Assembly (NCBI RefSeq): GCF_002929335.1
Contig: NZ_PJIL01000018.1
Coordinates: forward strand, 1-64,000
Length of the DNA: 64,000 nt
Origin: Arthrobacter sp. Y81
GTDB lineage: Bacteria > Actinomycetota > Actinomycetes > Actinomycetales > Micrococcaceae
Reading direction: 5' to 3'
Shown here one piece after another: positions 43,282 to 52,794 of this stretch; within the stretch, counting starts at the first letter, position 1, and the number at the start of each line of letters is the position of its first letter. The notes below the pieces were generated by a model, which saw only the letters and a program-made list of their open reading frames with translations, had not been told where the DNA came from and made no database searches. The translations under genes and the position numbers were made by a program.

Positions 43282-44259
43282 TCAGGTTCCGAGTTCCATC
43301 ATCAGGGCCGGCAGTTCCTCGGCAAGTTCCCGGGCCAAGTACCCGAGACTCCCCAAGCGGCTCGCCAGCCGGTCACCGGCGGCAGCATGGAGGTGGGTGC
43401 CCCAGCAGGTGGCCTGTGCATCGGTGGTGCCCCTGGCGCGCAGTCCTGCGATGGCGCCGGCCAGGATGTCTCCGCTGCCGGAGGTGCCCAGGCCGCCGTA
43501 ACCGGTGGTGATTTCCCAGAGGCCGCCGTTCGCCCGGCCACCCTCGTCCTTCGGGTTGCCCGTGGTGTACCCGGCCGGGGCGGCGATGACACCCTGGCAA
43601 CTCACCACCGCACCGTAACGCCCGGCTATTTCCGCGACGTCCTGGTGCAGGTCGCCGACGTCCCGCCCCAGCAGGACTCCGGACTCGGTGATGTTCGGCG
43701 TCAGGATGAGCCGCCCTGCCCACGCGCCGAGCTCGTCGAGGAGTCCCGGAAGGCAACCTAAAGCGTAGGCATCGAGTACAACAGCCGGTCTGGCGCCGGA
43801 GGCGCCGCTGCCGTCCCTTCCCCTTCCGTCTTCGACAGGGTTCCCGGAATCCAGTTTCAGCAGCTCCCTGAGGAGGGACTCAGCTTCGTCCGTGTCGTCC
43901 AGGCCCGGTCCCACCAGGACTGCCGCTGCCTGCTTCAGTTCCTCTGCCAAGGTGATTACCCCAGTGCCCCGGACAGTGCCGCCGTCTGTTTCAGCGAGGC
44001 CCACCACGCCCGCTTCCGGCAGCGCTACCGCAACCTGCACCGCCGTCGAGCCCGCCACTGCCAGCGTCAGGCGGCCCGCCCCCGCACGCAGCGCCGCCGT
44101 GCCGGCCAGGAGTGTGGCTCCCGGCGTCTTCCGGGCGCCCCCGATCACCAGCACCGATCCGCGGTCGTCCTTGCCGGACCCGCCGCCTGGGAGTGGCCAG
44201 TCCCGCAGGAGAGTGGGGGTGACGGGTATGGCTGCGTCGGCCCTACCTCGGGTGGACAT
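43282..44259 (-). CDS. nnrD: ADP/ATP-dependent NAD(P)H-hydrate dehydratase
   Basis: 325 aa. GSVLVIGGARKTPGATLLAGTAALRAGAGRLTLA, LVGPGLDD, LTPNITESGVLLG and the phosphate-binding GLGTSGSGDILAGAIAGL match the NnrD C-terminal family; an Asp lies in the GSGD motif. It repairs hydrated NADH/NADPH. The epimerase partner (NnrE) is not seen here. It overlaps the phosphatase gene by 17 bases. An insert rich in Gly/Asp (VEDGRGRDGSGAS) breaks the middle. Confidence 0.85.
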   Translation of the reverse strand: MSTRGRADAAIPVTPTLLRDWPLPGGGSGKDDRGSVLVIGGARKTPGATLLAGTAALRAGAGRLTLAVAGSTAVQVAVALPEAGVVGLAETDGGTVRGTGVITLAEELKQAAAVLVGPGLDDTDEAESLLRELLKLDSGNPVEDGRGRDGSGASGARPAVVLDAYALGCLPGLLDELGAWAGRLILTPNITESGVLLGRDVGDLHQDVAEIAGRYGAVVSCQGVIAAPAGYTTGNPKDEGGRANGGLWEITTGYGGLGTSGSGDILAGAIAGLRARGTTDAQATCWGTHLHAAAGDRLASRLGSLGYLARELAEELPALMMELGT

Positions 44260-45016
44260 TGGCGTCCCCCGCGTGTTCGGTCACCGGTACGCCCTCGCTC
44301 ACCAGATGGTCGGCCATGTTGAAGCTCTCCAGGATCCACGGCCCTGCTCCGTCCGGCCGGACGAACCGCGTGAGCGAGGCGTTGAGGACGGTGGATGTGG
44401 CGGCAATATCCAGGATTTCCGGTTCGGTGAGCCCTTCGAGGATGTAGCGGAACAGCAGGATCAGGGCGTCGTGGCACACCAGCACGACGCGCCCGCCGCC
44501 CGGTTGCCTTTCGAGGTCGGCCAGCAGGGAGCGAAGCCGAAGCACGACGTCGGCCCAGGACTCACCGCCAGGCGGCCGGTAGTAGAACTTCCCCAGCCAG
44601 CGACGTCGGGCCGCTTCCTCCGGAAGCCGGGCTTCCACGCCCGCGGAGGTCAGCATGTCCAGGATGCCCAGTTCCCTGTCCCGGAGCCGTTCGTCGATGA
44701 GGATTCCTGCGGGCCAGCCTCCGGTTTTCACGGCGAGCTCGGCCGTCTGGCGGGCGCGGACGTACGGCGACGACCATACTGCCGCGGCCCGCTGCTCCTC
44801 GGGAAAATCAGCGAACAGCTGGCCAAGGGCCAGGGCCTGTTCGCGTCCGGTAGCGGACAGTTCCACATCGGCATCCCGGGCGGGGACCTCGATGACGTGT
44901 GCTCCGGCCTGTCTGGCGAGAGTGGCGGCCACGTTGCCCTGGCTCTCGCCATGGCGCACCAGCAGAAGCTCGGTCAATCCCGTACTCACAGGACTTCGGT
45001 CATCGGATTGCGGCAT
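44243..45016 (-). CDS. Histidine phosphatase-family protein
   Basis: 257 aa. LLLVRHGESQGN with the phospho-acceptor His, DRELGILDM, and LVCHDALILLF with the second catalytic His are in place. Its broad-specificity family includes phosphoglycerate mutase-like phosphatases. It is cotranscribed with, and overlaps, nnrD. Confidence 0.85.
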   Translation of the reverse strand: MPQSDDRSPVSTGLTELLLVRHGESQGNVAATLARQAGAHVIEVPARDADVELSATGREQALALGQLFADFPEEQRAAAVWSSPYVRARQTAELAVKTGGWPAGILIDERLRDRELGILDMLTSAGVEARLPEEAARRRWLGKFYYRPPGGESWADVVLRLRSLLADLERQPGGGRVVLVCHDALILLFRYILEGLTEPEILDIAATSTVLNASLTRFVRPDGAGPWILESFNMADHLVSEGVPVTEHAGDANVHPR

Positions 45017-45303
45017 TGCTACCCCCTTGGTCCGGGTCCGTTCCCCTCACGTTCTTTTGCGCACTCGTCGGCTGCCGATAGCTCGGGAAGGCCCACGTTA
45101 CTACTGCGCGTGCGTCCTTGTCGCGGCAATGAGGGAACGCTGGGCTGGCCACCCATCAGCCCCGTTGGAAGGCAACGTCACCGGGTTGGAGCCCGGCGGC
45201 GGTGTCCCGCCCGGCGAAACGCCTCCGGCTGAAGACTCGATGAGCGGGGATCAGGGCCACGAGGAATGGCTGAATCAGCGCCGGGGAGGGCTATCCTCGA
45301 CGG

Positions 45304-46116
45304 ATGAAGGGTGCCGTAGCAACAGACGTCGAGACCGGAGGCCTCCGTGGACGAATGTATGCCTCGCGGGCCAGCGCAGCTGTCCAACCGGAGGGCCTTG
45401 CAGAGACCCCTACGATTGTCCTCATCCATGGGATTGGCGTTTCCCACCGGTACCTTGTCCGGCTGCACCAGGTCCTGGCCAGGACCGCGGATACGATTTC
45501 GCTCGACCTGCCCGGCTTTGGAGCCACCCCGCATCCCGAGCGCCAGCTCACTGTGGCCGACCACGCGGCGTTTATCCATGACGTACTGGACCGGGCCGGG
45601 GTGGGGCCGCGTGTCCTGGTTGGGCATTCCATGGGGGCGCAATTCGTCCTGGAGGCAGCACTTCAGCGGCCGGACCAGGTGCCGCACGTGGTGCTGATGG
45701 GACCCGTCGTGGACGTCCGACGCCGGACGCTGTTCCGCCAGATGCTTGCGCTGACCAGGGATGCACTGCTATACGAAACGCCACGGTCCAACGCGGTGGT
45801 GTTCAGCGATTACCTGCGCTGCGGCCCGCGCTGGTACCTCAAGCAGTTGCGGGTCATGATGAATTACCGGACCGAGGACCGGATCCGCAGTCTGAACACT
45901 CCCGTCATGATCCTCCGCGGCGCTTCGGACCCCATCGCATCAGGTGAGTGGTGCCGGATCCTTGCCCGCCGGGCACCGGCAGGCAAGCTGGTGGAGGTCC
46001 CGGGCTGCGGGCACGTGGTCCAGTACACCGGAACATCGCAGGTGGCCGACGAAATCAGCGCTTTCACGGGGCTGCCCGGTTCCGGTACCGCGCAGCAGGC
46101 CCTGAACCGTCACTAG
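45304..46116 (+). CDS. Alpha/beta hydrolase
   Basis: 270 aa. IHGIGVSHRYL (oxyanion), VGHSMGAQFVLEAALQ (nucleophile Ser), LRGASDPI (acid) and GCGHVVQYT (His) form the usual catalytic set. No signal peptide. The cap region is Arg-rich (YLRCGPRWYLKQLRVMM). Substrate unknown; the divergent upstream region from 45017 holds no other gene. Confidence 0.82.
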   Translation: MKGAVATDVETGGLRGRMYASRASAAVQPEGLAETPTIVLIHGIGVSHRYLVRLHQVLARTADTISLDLPGFGATPHPERQLTVADHAAFIHDVLDRAGVGPRVLVGHSMGAQFVLEAALQRPDQVPHVVLMGPVVDVRRRTLFRQMLALTRDALLYETPRSNAVVFSDYLRCGPRWYLKQLRVMMNYRTEDRIRSLNTPVMILRGASDPIASGEWCRILARRAPAGKLVEVPGCGHVVQYTGTSQVADEISAFTGLPGSGTAQQALNRH

Positions 46117-46196
46117 TCGTGGCCTGTCTGGGCAGCTCCGTCACTGGGCCGTCATGCAGGCAAACGCTTTCCGACGGATGCTGGCAGGATGGACCC

Positions 46197-47321
46197 ATGC
46201 GCATTCTTATCGCTCCGGACAAGTTCAAAGGGTCACTGACCGCGGCCCAGGCCGCAAGCGCCATCGCAGAGGGGGCGCTGCGCGTCTATCCGGACGCCGT
46301 CGCAACCCAGTTTCCCGTGGCCGACGGCGGGGAAGGCACCCTCGAAGCCGCCGTTGCCGCCGGTTACGAGGAGCGGCTGAACGCCGTCGTCGGTCCCATC
46401 CTGGCCCCAATCGGTGCAGCCTGGGCCATCCGCAAGGATGCCTTCGGCGGTGCAACCGCCGTCATCGAAACTGCCCAGGCCTCCGGTCTGGCGCACATGG
46501 AACCGACGCCCGCTAACGCGCTGCGTGCCCACAGTTACGGCTGTGGCCAGCTGATCGCCGCCGCCCTGGACGCCGGGGCTACGGAGATCGTGCTGGGCGT
46601 CGGAGGATCGGCAATGACCGACGGCGGCAGCGGCGCGTTGCGTGCACTGGGCCTGAAGCCGTTGGACGCCGCCGGAAACGTGGTTCCCCTGGGCGGTGGT
46701 TCGCTGGCGGACGTTGTGCGCGTTGACGTGTCAGGAGTCGATCCGCGGCTCGCCGCGGTAAAGATCCGGATCGCCGTGGACGTTCAGAACCCGCTGTTCG
46801 GCAACGACGGCGCAGCGCACGTCTTTGGCCCCCAGAAAGGGGCTGATGCGGACGCCGTGGAACTTCTGGACGCGGGTCTCCGCAACTGGGCCTCCGTGCT
46901 CCGACAGGCCACGGGACGCGATGTCAACGTTCCCGGAGCCGGCGCGGCCGGCGGGTTCCCGGCGTCGTTCCTTGCTTTCAGCGGTGCCACGCTGGAAGGC
47001 GGCTTTGCCCTGGTGGCGGACCTGACGGGTCTGGCCGGTCAGTTGGCCGAGGCTGATCTGGTGATCACGGGCGAGGGTTCCATGGATTCGCAGTCGCTGA
47101 CGGGGAAGGCTCCGATTGCCCTTGCGGATGCGGCGCGCGAACGGGGCATCCCGGTGATTGTGGTGGCGGGGCGGATCCTGGTCACCCCGGAGGACCTCGC
47201 CAGGCACGGAGTGGTGGCCGCGGCGCAGCTACTGGACGTCGCAGCCAGCCCCGAAGACGCCATCGCCAATGCCGCCAAGTACCTCGCCCGGGCTACCAGC
47301 CAGGTCCTCGAAGGCGCCTGA
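46197..47321 (+). CDS. Glycerate kinase
   Basis: 374 aa from ATG 46197. MRILIAPDKFKGSLTAAQAA is the GarK/GlxK start, then PVADGGEGTLEA, LGVGGSAMTDGGSGAL, LLDAGLRNW and VITGEGSMDSQSLTGKAP are class-I glycerate kinase motifs. It phosphorylates D-glycerate, feeding glycolysis. The in-frame upstream part to 45948 lies inside the hydrolase gene and is rejected. Confidence 0.92.
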   Translation: MRILIAPDKFKGSLTAAQAASAIAEGALRVYPDAVATQFPVADGGEGTLEAAVAAGYEERLNAVVGPILAPIGAAWAIRKDAFGGATAVIETAQASGLAHMEPTPANALRAHSYGCGQLIAAALDAGATEIVLGVGGSAMTDGGSGALRALGLKPLDAAGNVVPLGGGSLADVVRVDVSGVDPRLAAVKIRIAVDVQNPLFGNDGAAHVFGPQKGADADAVELLDAGLRNWASVLRQATGRDVNVPGAGAAGGFPASFLAFSGATLEGGFALVADLTGLAGQLAEADLVITGEGSMDSQSLTGKAPIALADAARERGIPVIVVAGRILVTPEDLARHGVVAAAQLLDVAASPEDAIANAAKYLARATSQVLEGA

Positions 47322-47334
47322 CGGTGCGAGGCCG

Positions 47335-47997
47335 CTACGCCCCGGTTTCGTAGTGCGGTTCAGCCACGGGCTTGGACTCGGGCGAACCTCGTTCGCGCAG
47401 ATAGACGGACGCGCCAACCAGGACGGCAACGGCCAGGAATTCGCTCTGCCAGTTCTGGAACGACTCGAACCAGAAGCGGCTGGTCGCGAGGTATCCGAGC
47501 AGCGTGACCCCGGGCTGGCCGTGGCTTTGCTGTTCCTCGCTGTACTCCTCACTGCCGCCAACGGCGTGGAGGGCGAAGGAGGCGAGGAACAGCAGCAGGA
47601 ACAGGATGGATAGCGAGTGCTCGTAGAGCTTGAGCACCAGGCCCCCGCGGCGCACCGGCCAGGGAGTGGCGGCTTTCACCGTGGCGTCCCGCGGATCCTG
47701 GTCCTGCGGCGCCGTGCGGCCCATCGGTTTGGATTCGGAGGAGCCCTTTTGGAAGAGGAACACAGTCAACACGACATACATGCCCATCTGCAGGAATTCC
47801 GATTCCCAGTTCTCGAACGTGGCTTCGAGGAAGGCCCCGGTGGCCAGGTAGCCCGCGATTCCCACCGCAGGCTGGCCGTGGGCCATCTGGTCTTCGCTGT
47901 AGTCGCTGGCACCGCTGATAATCATGCCGCCGAAAAACACGGCGAAAAGCCCGATGTTGGCCAGCAGCAGCCCGTGTTCCTTAGCCCACTTCTTCAT
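47335..47997 (-). CDS. DUF6766 membrane protein with internal duplication
   Basis: 220 aa, four predicted helices in two pairs. SDYSEDQMAHGQPAVGIAGYL...FENWESEFLQMGMYV (first half) is repeated as SEEYSEEQQSHGQPGVTLLGYL...FQNWQSEFLAVAVLV (second half), so it arose by tandem duplication of a two-helix unit with a conserved acidic Trp-containing loop. Fits the DUF6766 family. Function unknown. Confidence 0.8.
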   Translation of the reverse strand: MKKWAKEHGLLLANIGLFAVFFGGMIISGASDYSEDQMAHGQPAVGIAGYLATGAFLEATFENWESEFLQMGMYVVLTVFLFQKGSSESKPMGRTAPQDQDPRDATVKAATPWPVRRGGLVLKLYEHSLSILFLLLFLASFALHAVGGSEEYSEEQQSHGQPGVTLLGYLATSRFWFESFQNWQSEFLAVAVLVGASVYLRERGSPESKPVAEPHYETGA

Positions 47998-48052
47998 GAT
48001 GCCTCCCGGTGGGATGAATAACTTGGGTGGAGTTCGGGCTTCGGCATACCGG

Positions 48053-48544
48053 CTACTTCTTCGTTGCCCGCTTGTGGAGCCAGATCGGAACTAAAACGAG
48101 TAGCAGGATCATCACCGCGAGGAGTCCTCCGCCTGCGAGGAGCCCGGCATTCCGTCCGGCGGTTACATCGAAGACTAGTGACGCCGTCCCTGCGCTGAGG
48201 AGCGCGACACCGCCCAGTGCAACCTTCGCAATCCGGTCCGCGCTTGCCACGAGCGTTGACTTCAGCTGCTTCCGGAAGAGCCTGCGGTGCACGCTGACCG
48301 GGAGGAGGATGACAGCGGTGACGAGCGCGGCGAGCAGCACGTTGGTCAGGTACAGTCCCACCTGGTAGTCATCCAGTGACTCGAACCGTTCCTGGAAAGG
48401 AATGGTCAGGAGGAACCCCGCAAGGATCTGCACACCTGTCTGCAGTACCCGGAGTTCCTGGAGTAGCTCTCCCCAGTTGCGGTCCATCTGCTGATTGACG
48501 GACTCGTTCCTGCCGTCCCCGGCTACTGCGTCACCGTCTGACAT
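48053..48544 (-). CDS. DUF6328-like four-helix membrane protein
   Basis: 163 aa from ATG 48544, behind GGAGGTGA. LLQELRVLQTGVQILAGFLLTIPFQERFESLDDYQ is the conserved N-terminal pattern, followed by helices VGLYLTNVLLAALVTAVILLPVS, VALGGVALLSAGTASLVF and AGLLAGGGLLAVMILLLVLV. Function unknown. It lies upstream of the DUF6766 gene on the same strand with a 56-bp gap and may be cotranscribed. Confidence 0.75.
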   Translation of the reverse strand: MSDGDAVAGDGRNESVNQQMDRNWGELLQELRVLQTGVQILAGFLLTIPFQERFESLDDYQVGLYLTNVLLAALVTAVILLPVSVHRRLFRKQLKSTLVASADRIAKVALGGVALLSAGTASLVFDVTAGRNAGLLAGGGLLAVMILLLVLVPIWLHKRATKK

Positions 48545-48744
48545 GGGCTCACCTCCGGGCCTCGCACGCAACGGCGCGCAAACTAACTCTCAACCTAGGC
48601 TTGAAGCCTGACAATTACAAGCAATGCTAAGTTTACTGACTAATTTTTCCAAAACGGTGGACTTGCCCATTCCGCTGGGATAGTTTCGAAGGGCCGGTTG
48701 CGCACCGGAACCGATGGAAAACCGACACGCAAGCGAGGTGGACT

Positions 48745-49644
48745 ATGACTGATCCCGGTAAGAAGCAAGACCAGCCGAAGGACCCCCGAAACGGATACCA
48801 TTCAGGCCCTTTCCCGGAGCAGGTGCAGGAGCAGCCGGGACTCACGGCGCCCATGGAACCCCGGCCGGACCATGGCGAAGAAAGCTATGAGGGGAGCAAC
48901 GCGCTCGCAGGCAAGGCGGCGCTGATAACCGGCGGCGACTCCGGCATCGGCAAGGCCGTGGCCATCGCCTTCGCCCGTGAAGGCGCCGACGTCGCCATCT
49001 CCTACCTCCCCGAAGAGGAAGCCGACGCGCAGGACACTGCCGCATGGATCCGCAAAGCCGGACAGCGCCCGTTGCTGCTGCCCGGGGACGGCCGCTCCGA
49101 GGAGTTCAGCACCAGAATCGTCGAGGACGCGCTGCAGGAGTTTGGCCGGCTGGACGTTGTGGTGCTCAATGCGGCCTACCAGAAGAACCGGGACAGCTTC
49201 GAGACGCTTCCCACCGAGGAATTCGACCGGGTTTTCAAGACCAACCTCTACTCCCTGCTGTGGACGGCCAGGGCCGCTGTGCCGCACCTGAAGGCGGGCG
49301 CTTCCGTTATCACCACCGCGTCCATCCAGGCTTTCAACCCGTCGCCGGGACTCATCGACTATGCCATGACCAAGGGCGCCCAGGTTGCCTTCACCAAGGC
49401 CTTGGCCCAGGAACTGGGGCCCAAGGGCATCCGGGTCAACGCCGTTGCCCCCGGCCCCATCTGGACGCCGCTGATCCCCGCCACGGAATGGCCGGAGAAG
49501 CTGCCGAAGTTCGGTCAGGACACCCCGCTGGGACGGGCGGGACAGCCCGCTGAGCTCGCGGCGGCCTACGTCCTGCTCGCCTCAGACCACGGCTCCTACA
49601 TTTCCGGGGCGGTGCTTCCGGTGACGGGCGGTAAAGGCCTCTGA
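48745..49644 (+). CDS. SDR oxidoreductase, stress-protein-39-like
   Basis: 299 aa. A ~50-residue polar N-terminal extension (PKDPRNGYHSGPFPEQVQEQPG) precedes the Rossmann motif ALITGGDSGIGKAVAIA, LNAAYQKN, catalytic Ser in ITTASI and YAMTK. This extended form is that of the general stress SDR (YdaD/GsiB-linked, YhxC-like). It uses NAD(P)H on an unknown substrate. Neighbouring acidic protein and membrane genes fit a stress-response region. Confidence 0.88.
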   Translation: MTDPGKKQDQPKDPRNGYHSGPFPEQVQEQPGLTAPMEPRPDHGEESYEGSNALAGKAALITGGDSGIGKAVAIAFAREGADVAISYLPEEEADAQDTAAWIRKAGQRPLLLPGDGRSEEFSTRIVEDALQEFGRLDVVVLNAAYQKNRDSFETLPTEEFDRVFKTNLYSLLWTARAAVPHLKAGASVITTASIQAFNPSPGLIDYAMTKGAQVAFTKALAQELGPKGIRVNAVAPGPIWTPLIPATEWPEKLPKFGQDTPLGRAGQPAELAAAYVLLASDHGSYISGAVLPVTGGKGL

Positions 49645-49724
49645 CACGTTGCGGTGCGTCGGGGCAACCCGGCACCAAGCGCTACCGAGTTTCCATTCAG
49701 ACCCGACCAGCCAGGAGGAATGAG

Positions 49725-50240
49725 ATGACCAACGACAGCCAGGGAACCCCCATCGAGGAGGAAGGCGGTTACGGCACGCCAACAGTCGAGCAGGAAACGG
49801 GCGGCGCGGACACTAAGAAGTTCGCCCAGCCCCGCGAGGAAGAGGCCTTCGACGCGGCTGGCCTGAGCCAGGACAGCCCGGACGGCGAAACCTATCCGGC
49901 CGGAGCGCCGGACCTCAGCCAGTTCGGCGCCGAGGACCAGGACAGTGCAGGCGAACCCGGAGCAGGACGCTTCGGAGGTACGGAGGATCAGTTGAAGGCA
50001 GAGAACGAAAGCACCGACCCCGGCTTCGAGGACAGTGCCGAAGCAGATGCGGGCGACGCGGCAGTGCCCTCCGCGGAAGCGGAAATGGACGAGTCCAACA
50101 CCGAGGATCCGGACGCGGGGCGTCCGTTCTCTTCGGAACCCAACCAGGACGCGGCAGGAATCCCGGACGGCAGCGGCACTGATCTGCCGGATAGCAAGGC
50201 CCCCAAGGACCGCGACGACGACACGTTCGACGCCGGCTAA
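49725..50240 (+). CDS. Acidic disordered protein
   Basis: 171 aa, about one third Asp/Glu, with almost no hydrophobic core (GGADTKKFAQPREEEAF, then repeated D/E/G/S/P stretches and a final RDDDTFDAG). It follows the stress-type SDR by 80 bp behind AGGAGGAA. Such proteins resemble desiccation- or salt-related disordered proteins. No family assigned. Confidence 0.65.
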   Translation: MTNDSQGTPIEEEGGYGTPTVEQETGGADTKKFAQPREEEAFDAAGLSQDSPDGETYPAGAPDLSQFGAEDQDSAGEPGAGRFGGTEDQLKAENESTDPGFEDSAEADAGDAAVPSAEAEMDESNTEDPDAGRPFSSEPNQDAAGIPDGSGTDLPDSKAPKDRDDDTFDAG

Positions 50241-50282
50241 ACGTCCGCCGTCGTCCGCCCATCCAAGGGGCGTGTGCCCCGC

Positions 50283-50311
50283 GGCGCTGCTGCAGCCGGC
50301 GCTGCTGCAGC
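50283..50311. repeat. Two tandem copies of GGCGCTGCTGCAGC
   Basis: Direct repeats of 14 bp separated by one base (period 15), containing the palindrome CTGCAG in each copy. They lie in the 189-bp space between the acidic protein gene and the convergent permease gene. Could fold into an RNA hairpin or reflect slippage. Confidence 0.6.
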
Positions 50312-50429
50312 GCCGCCGTCGTGGGGCACTATGGCCGGGGTGTGCCGCGGAAACGGGTTCAGCCGGCGGCGTGTCCGTGTCGAAGTGCCCCGGGTTGACC
50401 GCGTGCAGTCACTGTTCCGGTGATTATTC

Positions 50430-51785
50430 CTACGGACGCTTTTTCGGGGTCCGCTTAGCGGCGGCGTTGATCGCGGCCTTGACGGCGGGCGGCAGCCCGG
50501 CCTGCTCGGTCTCCGGTTCAGCAACGCTGCCGCGGGCCTTGGCGATCGCCTTCATGCCGTGGTAGATCACCAGTGCGGCGGCGGATCCCAGGGCGATGCC
50601 GGTGAACGTCAGTTCGCCGATGGTCCAGGTGTAGTCGGCGATGCCGATGATCAGGGCAACCGCGGCCGTGGTCAGGTTGACCGGGTTGGAGAAATTCACC
50701 TTGTTCTGGACCCAGATCTTCACGCCCAGGATGCCGATCATGCCGTACAGCATGGTGGCGGCACCGCCCAGCACCCCTGCGGGAACCGTAGCTATGAGTT
50801 CGCCGAACTTCGGGGAGAAGCTCAGGATGATGGCGAAGGCGCCGGCCACCCAGTAGGCCGCCGTCGAGTACACCTTGGTGGCCGCCATGACGCCAATGTT
50901 TTCGGCATAGGTGGTGGTTCCCGAACCGCCCCCGAAGCCGGCCAGCACGGTTGCGGCGCCGTCGGCCATCAGGGCCCGGCCGGAGACGCCGTCGAGGTTC
51001 TGGCCGGTCATCGCGGACACTGATTTCACGTGGCCGATGTTCTCTGCGACCAGCACCAGCACCACGGGAACAAAGAGGCCAACCACGCCGAGGTGGAACT
51101 CCGGGGTCTGGAAGTGCGGGAGGCCCACCCACGCGGCCGCGTCCATCTTTGCGTAATCCACCTCACCGCGGACCATGGCAACGAGGTAGCCCACCACCAC
51201 GCCCACCAGAATGCTCAAACGGCCAAGGATGCCCTTGAAAAGCACGCTGACCAGGATGATGGTGGCCAGGGTGATCACCGCAGTAACGGGAGCTGCGTCG
51301 AAGTTGTTCTTTGCGGCCGGCGCCAGGTTCAGCCCGATCAGCGCCACGATGGCACCGGTGACGATGGGTGGCATGAGCCGGTTGATCCAGCCGGCTCCGA
51401 ACTTCTGCACCACGGCGCCGATAATGGCCAGCCCGACGCCGGCGAGCACCACACCGCCCAGGGCGCCGGGAACCCCGAACTGCTGTTGGGACGCCATGAT
51501 CGGGGCTATGAACGCAAAACTTGAGCCGAGGTAGCTGGGCACCCTGCCCTGCGTAATGACCAGGAACAGCAGGGTTCCGATGCCGGAGAAGAACAGCGTG
51601 GTGGCCGGCGGCATGCCGGTGATGATGGGCACCAGGAACGTGGCACCGAACATGGCCACCACGTGCTGCATTCCCACTCCGATGGTCAGCGGCCAGGTGA
51701 GCCGTTCGCCGGGGGCCACCACCTCGCCGGGGCGAACCGACTTTCCATTGCCGTGGAGCTTCCATTTGGTGCCGAGCATGCTCAT
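50430..51785 (-). CDS. NCS2 uracil/xanthine permease
   Basis: 451 aa from ATG 51785 (MSMLGTKWKLHG); the long in-frame extension to 52382 is antisense to the reductase gene and rejected. Helices begin LTIGVGMQHVVAMFGATFLVPIITGMPPATTLFFSGIGTLLF; the NCS2 signature VLVAENIGHVKSVSAMTGQNLDGVSG and GFGGGSGTTTYAENIGVMAATKVYS are intact. This is the UraA/PyrP side of NCS2. It is divergent from a RutE-like reductase, suggesting pyrimidine use. Confidence 0.9.
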   Translation of the reverse strand: MSMLGTKWKLHGNGKSVRPGEVVAPGERLTWPLTIGVGMQHVVAMFGATFLVPIITGMPPATTLFFSGIGTLLFLVITQGRVPSYLGSSFAFIAPIMASQQQFGVPGALGGVVLAGVGLAIIGAVVQKFGAGWINRLMPPIVTGAIVALIGLNLAPAAKNNFDAAPVTAVITLATIILVSVLFKGILGRLSILVGVVVGYLVAMVRGEVDYAKMDAAAWVGLPHFQTPEFHLGVVGLFVPVVLVLVAENIGHVKSVSAMTGQNLDGVSGRALMADGAATVLAGFGGGSGTTTYAENIGVMAATKVYSTAAYWVAGAFAIILSFSPKFGELIATVPAGVLGGAATMLYGMIGILGVKIWVQNKVNFSNPVNLTTAAVALIIGIADYTWTIGELTFTGIALGSAAALVIYHGMKAIAKARGSVAEPETEQAGLPPAVKAAINAAAKRTPKKRP

Positions 51786-51989
51786 GGCCGGGAGCCTTTC
51801 AAGAGAAGGTATCGCGGGAGGGGGGAAGGAATCTTCCGGAGCAACATTACCGCGCAGGACGCCCCGGACGCCGCTGTGCCGAAGGTCACGCGCGGTCACG
51901 GGAAGAGGAAAGCTTCGCTTGAAGTTGCAACTATGGATAGCAGAACCGCCGGCCACCCCGGGTGGGCGGGTCCAGCGAAAGGTATGCAG

Positions 51990-52595
51990 ATGACAATCGC
52001 ACATGAAGAAGCAGTGATCGATGCGGCGGCCGTGGACGCGATTTTCGCCGAAGCCCGTACGGCCAACGCTTTTACCGGCGAGGTCACGGATGAGCAGGCC
52101 CGCGCCATTTACGAACTCACCAAGTTCGGCCCCACAGCCTTCAACTCCCAGCCGCTGCGCGTGACCTACGTCCGCTCCGAACAGGCGCGCGACCAGCTCG
52201 TGGAGACCCTCTCGGCGGGCAACCGGGCCAAGACGGCATCGGCCCCGCTGGTTGCCGTGCTCAGCTACGACACCGCCTGGCAGGAGCAGTGGGACAACTT
52301 CCTGCCCGGCTACAACGCACCCAAGGCCATGTACGATTCCGCGCCCGAGCTCGCGGCGACCACGGGCAACAACAACGCCCACCTGCAGGCCGGGTACTTC
52401 ATCCTGGCAGTCCGCTCGCTGGGCTTCGCAGCGGGTCCCATGACGGGTGCGGACTTCTCCGCCATCGATGCGGCGTTCTTCCCCGCGGGGGACCAGAAGA
52501 GCTTCCTGGTGGTGAACATCGGCCAGCCCGGCCCTGACGCCTGGGGCGAAGCAAAGCCGAAGTTCGCCTACGACGACGTGGTCCGCACCGTCTAG
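51990..52595 (+). CDS. RutE-like malonic semialdehyde reductase (nitroreductase fold)
   Basis: 201 aa from ATG 51990, seven bases after GAAAGG; ATG 51984 is too close to it. FNSQPLRVTYVRSEQARDQLVETLSAGNR, AKTASAPLVAVLSYD and AGYFILAVRSLGFAAGPMTGADFSAIDAAFF match the RutE/HadB subfamily of flavin reductases. RutE removes malonic semialdehyde (or 3-oxopropanoate) in pyrimidine degradation. With the divergent uracil permease it makes a small pyrimidine-related pair, although the other Rut genes are absent here. Confidence 0.85.
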   Translation: MTIAHEEAVIDAAAVDAIFAEARTANAFTGEVTDEQARAIYELTKFGPTAFNSQPLRVTYVRSEQARDQLVETLSAGNRAKTASAPLVAVLSYDTAWQEQWDNFLPGYNAPKAMYDSAPELAATTGNNNAHLQAGYFILAVRSLGFAAGPMTGADFSAIDAAFFPAGDQKSFLVVNIGQPGPDAWGEAKPKFAYDDVVRTV

Positions 52596-52794
52596 TAACC
52601 GGTCTAGTAACCCGCGCGGTTACACAGAGAGGCCCCCGGCACGATGGGGGACACGCCGGAGGCACTCTGGGCAACATTTCTGCAGGTATCTGCACGGCAT
52701 GTGTCCGGGGCCACTTTCCATTTTAGTCGAAATTGCCACGCTGGCTACTGTGCCCGGCCGCCCGCGCGGACGGGCGCAGTGGCACACTGGCCCT

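Noticed and set aside
50283-50311. CRISPR-like repeat
   Set aside because: Only two copies with a one-base spacer; it is a simple tandem repeat, not an array.
51786-52382. N-terminal extension of the NCS2 permease frame
   Set aside because: It lies antisense to the RutE-like gene, whereas family similarity begins at the ATG at 51785, with a ribosome binding site.
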